A stretch of 64,000 nt of DNA, taken from Camellia lanceoleosa. Its lineage: Eukaryota > Streptophyta > Magnoliopsida > Ericales > Theaceae. The stretch is taken from contig CM045760.1 of the NCBI GenBank assembly GCA_025200525.1, positions 47,263,932 through 47,327,931 on the forward strand. The letters run 5' to 3'. Below, in pieces: positions 59,301 to 64,000 of this stretch. A program made the position numbers and the translations under genes. Within the stretch, counting starts at the first letter, position 1, and each line of letters opens with the position of its first letter. The notes below the pieces were generated by a model. That model searched no databases, was not told the origin of the DNA, and saw only the letters and a program-made list of their open reading frames with translations.

Positions 59301-61981
59301 TGGGGCTGCATTGATTCTGTCTTTACACTTCATGTTCAAATATTGCATGCATTGCATAGCTATAGGCCATTTCATGCGCCAAATTTCATATTTCGGGACT
59401 CATTCCATGCATCGGGTACCATTTTGCCATGTTTCGGGGCTGTTTTTCATCTCATTTTGCCTCTGAAATTTGCATGATAGTATGCCATATTCCATGTCTT
59501 GCCATGTCTTGTTAGAGTGGCATTCGTGCCTTAGGGTCGGTCCTCGGTTTGCGCGCACGTGTGCACGTATTTTGAGTGTCTCGTTCTCATCTAATGGCCT
59601 CTTATGTGAGTGTGGCTGAGGTCCACTTGTGTTAGTGTAAGCCCATATCGCATTGTGTATGCCATTTCATTCCATAGCGTTGTGTATGATAGGATTGTAT
59701 GTTACTGCATCGTGTATGCCATGTTACCTCGTGCATCGTGTATGCCATTTCATAGCATGTTGCATGTTAGGATGTATCTTAGTTGCATTTCATGCATGTC
59801 ATGCATATTGCATTGTGTTCGGGATAAGGGTTAGCCCGAGCACGAGAAACGAGGGCCGTTTCGTACTTCGAGTGACGGAACGTGTCTCAATTCCCAGTAA
59901 CCGACACTCCGAATTATCCATAATGGAGTCAGGTTTTAGTTGAGTTTTCATGCGCATTCATTCCATATCGAGTTGTACAATTCGAATCCTCGGCCATCGT
60001 GCATCGAGATGCGTGATTGGTGGCACGAGGATCGAGGCATGCATACATTTGTGAAAATACATTGCTATGTCCCTTTCCTGCTCTCTGTTGCAGCAAAATC
60101 AAGAATCAGCAGTCTTTCGAGGCTTGGCACGCTTTCCAAGAACAATTGCGAAACAGAGGCTAATTGGGGTATCCTAGTGGATTTCCGCGCAAGGCAGCCT
60201 AAACATACATCATTCATCAGAATCAAGGCAGTCCCTAGCTTGCATGCCAGTTCATTATTTTCTTAGTTAATTTGCAAATTAATTAGGAATTTGTATTATT
60301 TGGACTGTACTATTCTTTTATTCGGGACTGTATATTTATTCGGACCCTCTGTGCGAGGGCATAATTGTAATAAGTGTGGGTGAGTGTGATGTATGTCTTC
60401 CAGCCCCACGTCTTTCTTCCCTTTTATTTACCTGCTTATGATGGTTAGATTAGGGCATGTTTCAATTAGCATACAGTATGATAGCATGTTTGCATTCATT
60501 CATCTGTCTTGCACGCACCGGGCTTAGCGCATCATACTAACTGCATTTGTATTTCAATTCCAAGTTGAATACATGTTAGCTGTAGCATTCCATATGCCAT
60601 GTTTAGAATAGTCGAGCCTGCTATAGTTTGCATTTTTGCATGTGTTGCATTAGGCATTTCTGTATACTTAGGATCATGCATGATTTCTAATGTAGTTTCT
60701 GTTTTGGCTTGGAGTACTCGGTGAGTTTTATGCTTTAGCATCCTTGCATGCGTGTGAGTGACTGCCATGAATAGCATGCTTACCATGAGGCTATGTGCTT
60801 ATGTGATACAACTGCCTGAATGCCTGTGGGTGGAGGTTGGGTTATTTGGATTGGAACAATTCATCAAATGTTTGTTTTAAGCCCACTAGACAGTGGCAAA
60901 ATCATGTTTTTCTAAGCCCACCCGAGGGTGGCAAAATCCGCATTTTAAGCCTACTTGCGAGTAACAAACCATTTTCACAAACAAACATGAAGTGTTTTGT
61001 TCCAATTCAGACGACTCAATCTATACTTGTATGCTGTGTGCATCACATAGTAAATCTAGGCTAATAACCAGAATAAGAACGCACAATGTTTTCAAAATTA
61101 TATATCATGATTAGTAGAGGCCGGTCTTTGACCGGGCGAGCGGGGGTGCTCACGAAGTGACCTTCCCCAATCGTACCCAAGTTCCCGAGCCGAGGCAACT
61201 TTGGTGATGACAGACACGTGGCCTTAGGCAACGAGTCAGGGTTTCCTAAATTTCCCAAAAATAAAATATTTAGGTGGCGACTCTGTATCTGGCAAAGCAG
61301 TTCATGTTTGGCACTTCTTTCAAAAATCTGTTTTCTCAAAACAATTTGCCAGATATGGACTCTTTGGTTCAAGATTAAGAACTGTGACTCAAATCGAGTC
61401 CGAGTATGTGAGGTCCCCATGAGTTTGTCTACACCAGTAGGGCAGTACCGCCCACATGCCAGAAAATTAGGCCCAAGCCCAGGGGTACTCGAGCTTTGGG
61501 CGGGCCTAAACAAATTTTTTCATTTTTTTCACCAAAATTTTATCATTTTTCATTAAAAATAACACTGGGCATCGGGTGGGCTGGATGGGTCGAGCCTTGG
61601 GTTGGGTTTTCTGGGTGGGCCTTGAGCAGACCAATGGGTCGGTCCACAAGCCGGGTCCATGGGCCGGGCTTCAAAACGATGACCCTGGCCCTGGCCCAAG
61701 GCCTCGGACTAGGCTGGGCTTGGACTCGGGCCTTAACGGGTCGAGCCTACCTCGGGCCGCCGCCGGGCCACGGGCCAAAATTACACCCCGAATATTACCT
61801 CTTTTTTTTTTTGCATATATTTTTATAAAAATTCAAAAAATATACTTATTTAAATCATCTCAAATATCTCTCAACACAAATTTTATGTGGAGTTTTTTTT
61901 TTTTGATTGTTTTTTGTATTTGGGTTCTGAACTGGTACAAGGAGATCTCTACCCTGAACCGGTACATAACTAGGGAGTTGT

Positions 61982-63530
61982 TGTAACGCCCTGAAAATTT
62001 CGTCATGATATATCTATTTATGCAACAAAACCCACCTGATAGACAAACATATGAATATAGCATACTATTCCATACTTTCATTATTAAATTCCAAATGCCA
62101 AATACATGTTGTTCACATCTCAATGCTCCAGTTCTAATCCCAAACATGCATTTTTCAACAAATATAAAATTGAAGCCAAACAGATAATAAGTGCCCTATA
62201 GGCTTATAAATTTATCCAAGAACACTCTTGGTTATACAAATGGAGTTTTAACTCAACACATATACAATCCTAGGCTTACATTCAACAATTAACAAATAAA
62301 CAAAAATGAAGCCTCAGCTCCAAGTCTTTCAAAGTCAATGCTTTGGCGGAGGCATAGCACATGTACCTGAAATGATTTCCCTTATAGGGTGAGCCACAGC
62401 CCAGTAGAGATATACTATGAACAATGACAAGACTAAAGAGGAGTATGCTCATGCTATGCTCATGATAAAACAGTTTATCTCTCTTTTTATAAAGCATGCA
62501 ATGCTGAGATGCAACCACAAATATAAAACCATTTCCATTTAAAACCATATATGTTACATGAATACGGGCCCTGTAAATCTCTAGGGGAATGTCTGCAAGT
62601 AGGCCCTAATGCACTACCACTGTCATTTTTACTAGCAAACTGGAAGGCTCGACACCTAACCGCGCGGTTCCACACCCCCTACCCAGATTCACTAGGTATT
62701 CATCTTTTCGTAAACAGATACATTTCCAAAACATTTCTCAAAAATAGATACATTTCCAATGAAATGAATGTAATGTAATATTCAATGCAACAAATGAGAA
62801 ATGTGGTTCAATTTACTTAAGTCTCATACATTTCTACAACAACATAGCTATCATCCACCGATAGTCCAAAACAGATATTTCTATCAATTAAATTCCAAAA
62901 ATTTTGATAAATACAATTTATTCCACATCTCATCAAATATGAACAACTACACTAGTTTTTATATCACAATCACATCCGGTAATCTCTCAAGGTCCATTTC
63001 TAACTGTGTCGGCTTTATACCAACAGATTCATTAAGCAAAATAATATAATTAATGCCCAAGAAAATATCATTTTCTTTCCAAACTCATTCTCCAAACATT
63101 ATTCAACTATGACATCCTATTTTGATTAAAAGCCCTCCAAATTAAATGCAATTCCTTTGTTTTCTTTAAAAATGCTCTTTTGGTCACAAACTGGTAAAAA
63201 TTTCAAAATCAATCAAATTGAAGTTCGTTTTTGTTCAAATTTAAAATATAATTCTTTCATAACCTTTCAAACATATTCCAAGTTTACACTTTCACAATTT
63301 GGGCACCAACTCTTTATTTTTCTCAAAATTTCTCTTTTAAGCAAATAAATCACGAATTTTCCAAAAAATTCTAATTAATTTATATGCAACTCTAAACTCC
63401 ATATAATCAAGTAACAGTGCATAAAGAAGTGTAAGAAAAATCTCTACCTCAAGCTAGAAGAGGAAAACAAGCAAAAATTCAAATTTCCAATTTTGCCGAA
63501 CTTTGATCTCCACCGATCAAAATGTTGCCC
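61982..63530 (-). mobile_element. Possible Ty3/gypsy LTR, edge only
   Basis: On the plus strand it starts TGTAACGCCCTGAAAATTTC; on the minus strand this is a typical LTR end ...GGGCGTTACA. The following 1.5 kb is non-coding and AT-rich. The opposite end is not identified; a start near 63530 is only a guess. Confidence 0.3.
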
Positions 63531-63544
63531 TCATCAAACTCTTC

Positions 63545-64000
63545 ACTTTGGCCTCAAGAACAGGTTAAAGGAGATACCACTTCCATACTGTCATTAACTC
63601 CTTGCTTGAGGTGTCGTCCTCTATATCAGAACTCTCATTTTGCCACAAAGACATCTTCAAAAATTGGCCCCTTACAGCATCCAATAATTGACATGCAATT
63701 TGCTCCCTTCTCATAGTGGGTGCAACCTAAATAGCTCTAATCCCACAAATGGCAGGAACAACTTCATATTCAAGGAATATTGCTCCCATTAGGTCCTCTG
63801 ATGCCTCGGGAGTAATTGCTGAAGGAGCTATTTTCACGGCCTCCCTTTGAAAATTAATACCACCAAATTAAAGTATAGATGAATTAGATCCATTGTTATT
63901 TGTATTGGTATCGTTGACACTTTTTGGAGCCACCGAGTTTGATAGAACTCTGTAAGCAGTTTTGATTGACTCTACAACTAAACAACCAGCAATCCTCTGA
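63545..64000 (-). pseudogene. Decayed protein-like frame at the window end
   Basis: From the window end the minus strand reads sensible protein (AGCLVVESIKTAYRVLSNS, then FGGINFQREAVKIAPSAIT and MRREQIACQLLDAVRGQFL). It is interrupted in frame by TAA near 63868, TAG near 63732 and TAA near 63578. I do not recognise the family. It could be a broken host exon or a retroelement internal part; the upstream sequence is outside the window. Confidence 0.3.

Larger units (their letters stand above)
56328..61433 (+). mobile_element. Long LTR-like unit, copy 2 (5.1 kb, probable solo LTR)
   Basis: It starts TGTAGACACCCC and ends TTTGTCTACA, giving 8-bp inverted ends TGTAGACA/TGTCTACA with canonical TG/CA. 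The 5-bp flanks CTAGG and CCAGT agree at only three of five bases. It carries TATATAA at 57418-57424 and a CT-rich leader-like stretch after it. The 3' part with GCCGAGGCAACTTTGG and TATTTAGGTGGCGACTCTG resembles Tat/Ogre-type gypsy LTRs. No gag or pol lies inside, and no second LTR follows, hence 'solo LTR'. Related to 4644-8283. Confidence 0.6.
56213..61799. mobile_element. hAT-type element interrupted by a long LTR
   Basis: An 8-bp duplication ATATTACC flanks it (56213-56220 and 61792-61799). The ends AAGGGGTGTAATTTTGG (56221) and, on the other strand, TCGGGGTGTAATTTTGG match except at the first two bases. Inside each end are GGCC/GGGCC-rich stretches (56230-56280 and 61560-61775). No transposase remains. 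Nearly all of its length is a later insertion at 56328-61433. Confidence 0.75.

Noticed and set aside
1..64000. CRISPR arrays, rRNA genes, tRNA genes, bacterial operons
   Set aside because: No regular 25-40-bp repeat with unique spacers, no rRNA-like tracts, no complete cloverleaf; all repeats found are plant transposon type.

Overview
This window looks like a gene-poor, transposon-rich stretch of a plant nuclear genome, most likely from a eudicot (probably a woody species; the sequence alone does not name it). The signs are a plant UDP-glycosyltransferase with the PSPG box, a plant-mobile-domain (PMD) gene relic, Ty1/copia and Ty3/gypsy elements with plant-type architecture, CACTA and hAT elements, and AT-rich intergenic DNA full of MITEs. 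Nothing prokaryotic (operons, CRISPR, rRNA) was seen.

Layout. 1-2,640: decayed PMD (MAIN-like) gene on the minus strand with premature stops. 2,640-4,643: two arrays of short degenerate tandem repeats. 4,644-~8,283: a long LTR-like unit starting TGTAGACACC, related to a second copy at 56,328-61,433. ~8,330-9,144: probable LTR tail of another Ty3/gypsy element. ~9,180-11,478: truncated minus-strand Ty1/copia element with a 181-bp LTR, a PBS and broken gag/protease. 11,479-20,620: AT-rich DNA with a hAT-type MITE (12,850-13,335), tandem repeats, and a non-autonomous CACTA element (17,190-18,615) carrying a tRNA-derived SINE-like segment. 20,865-22,334: the only clearly intact host gene, a single-exon UGT72B-type glucosyltransferase with its own TATA box.

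23,604-31,007: full-length but dead Ty1/copia element with LTRs of about 1.2 kb. 31,013-34,271: AT-rich DNA with MITEs and a degenerate array. 34,277-46,307: young full-length Ty3/gypsy element of the Tat type: near-identical 764/765-bp LTRs, perfect 5-bp target duplication, gag, protease-RT-RNaseH-second RNase H-integrase broken by frameshifts, an array of 16 hairpin-forming repeats, and an antisense, apparently spliced gene between pol and the 3' LTR. 47,223-~48,750: minus-strand retroposon related to a 730-bp copy at 57,667-58,396. 48,750-56,212: AT-rich DNA with a 1.5-kb foldback element (53,105-54,606) and MITEs. 56,213-61,799: a three-level nest (retroposon in long LTR in hAT element). 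61,982-64,000: probable edge of another LTR and a decayed protein-like reading frame on the minus strand.

The genes do not form a pathway. The glucosyltransferase stands alone and everything else is mobile DNA or its remains. The most unusual unit is the Tat-type element, which combines a sense gag-pol, a hairpin-repeat array, and an antisense spliced gene that may have its own promoter.
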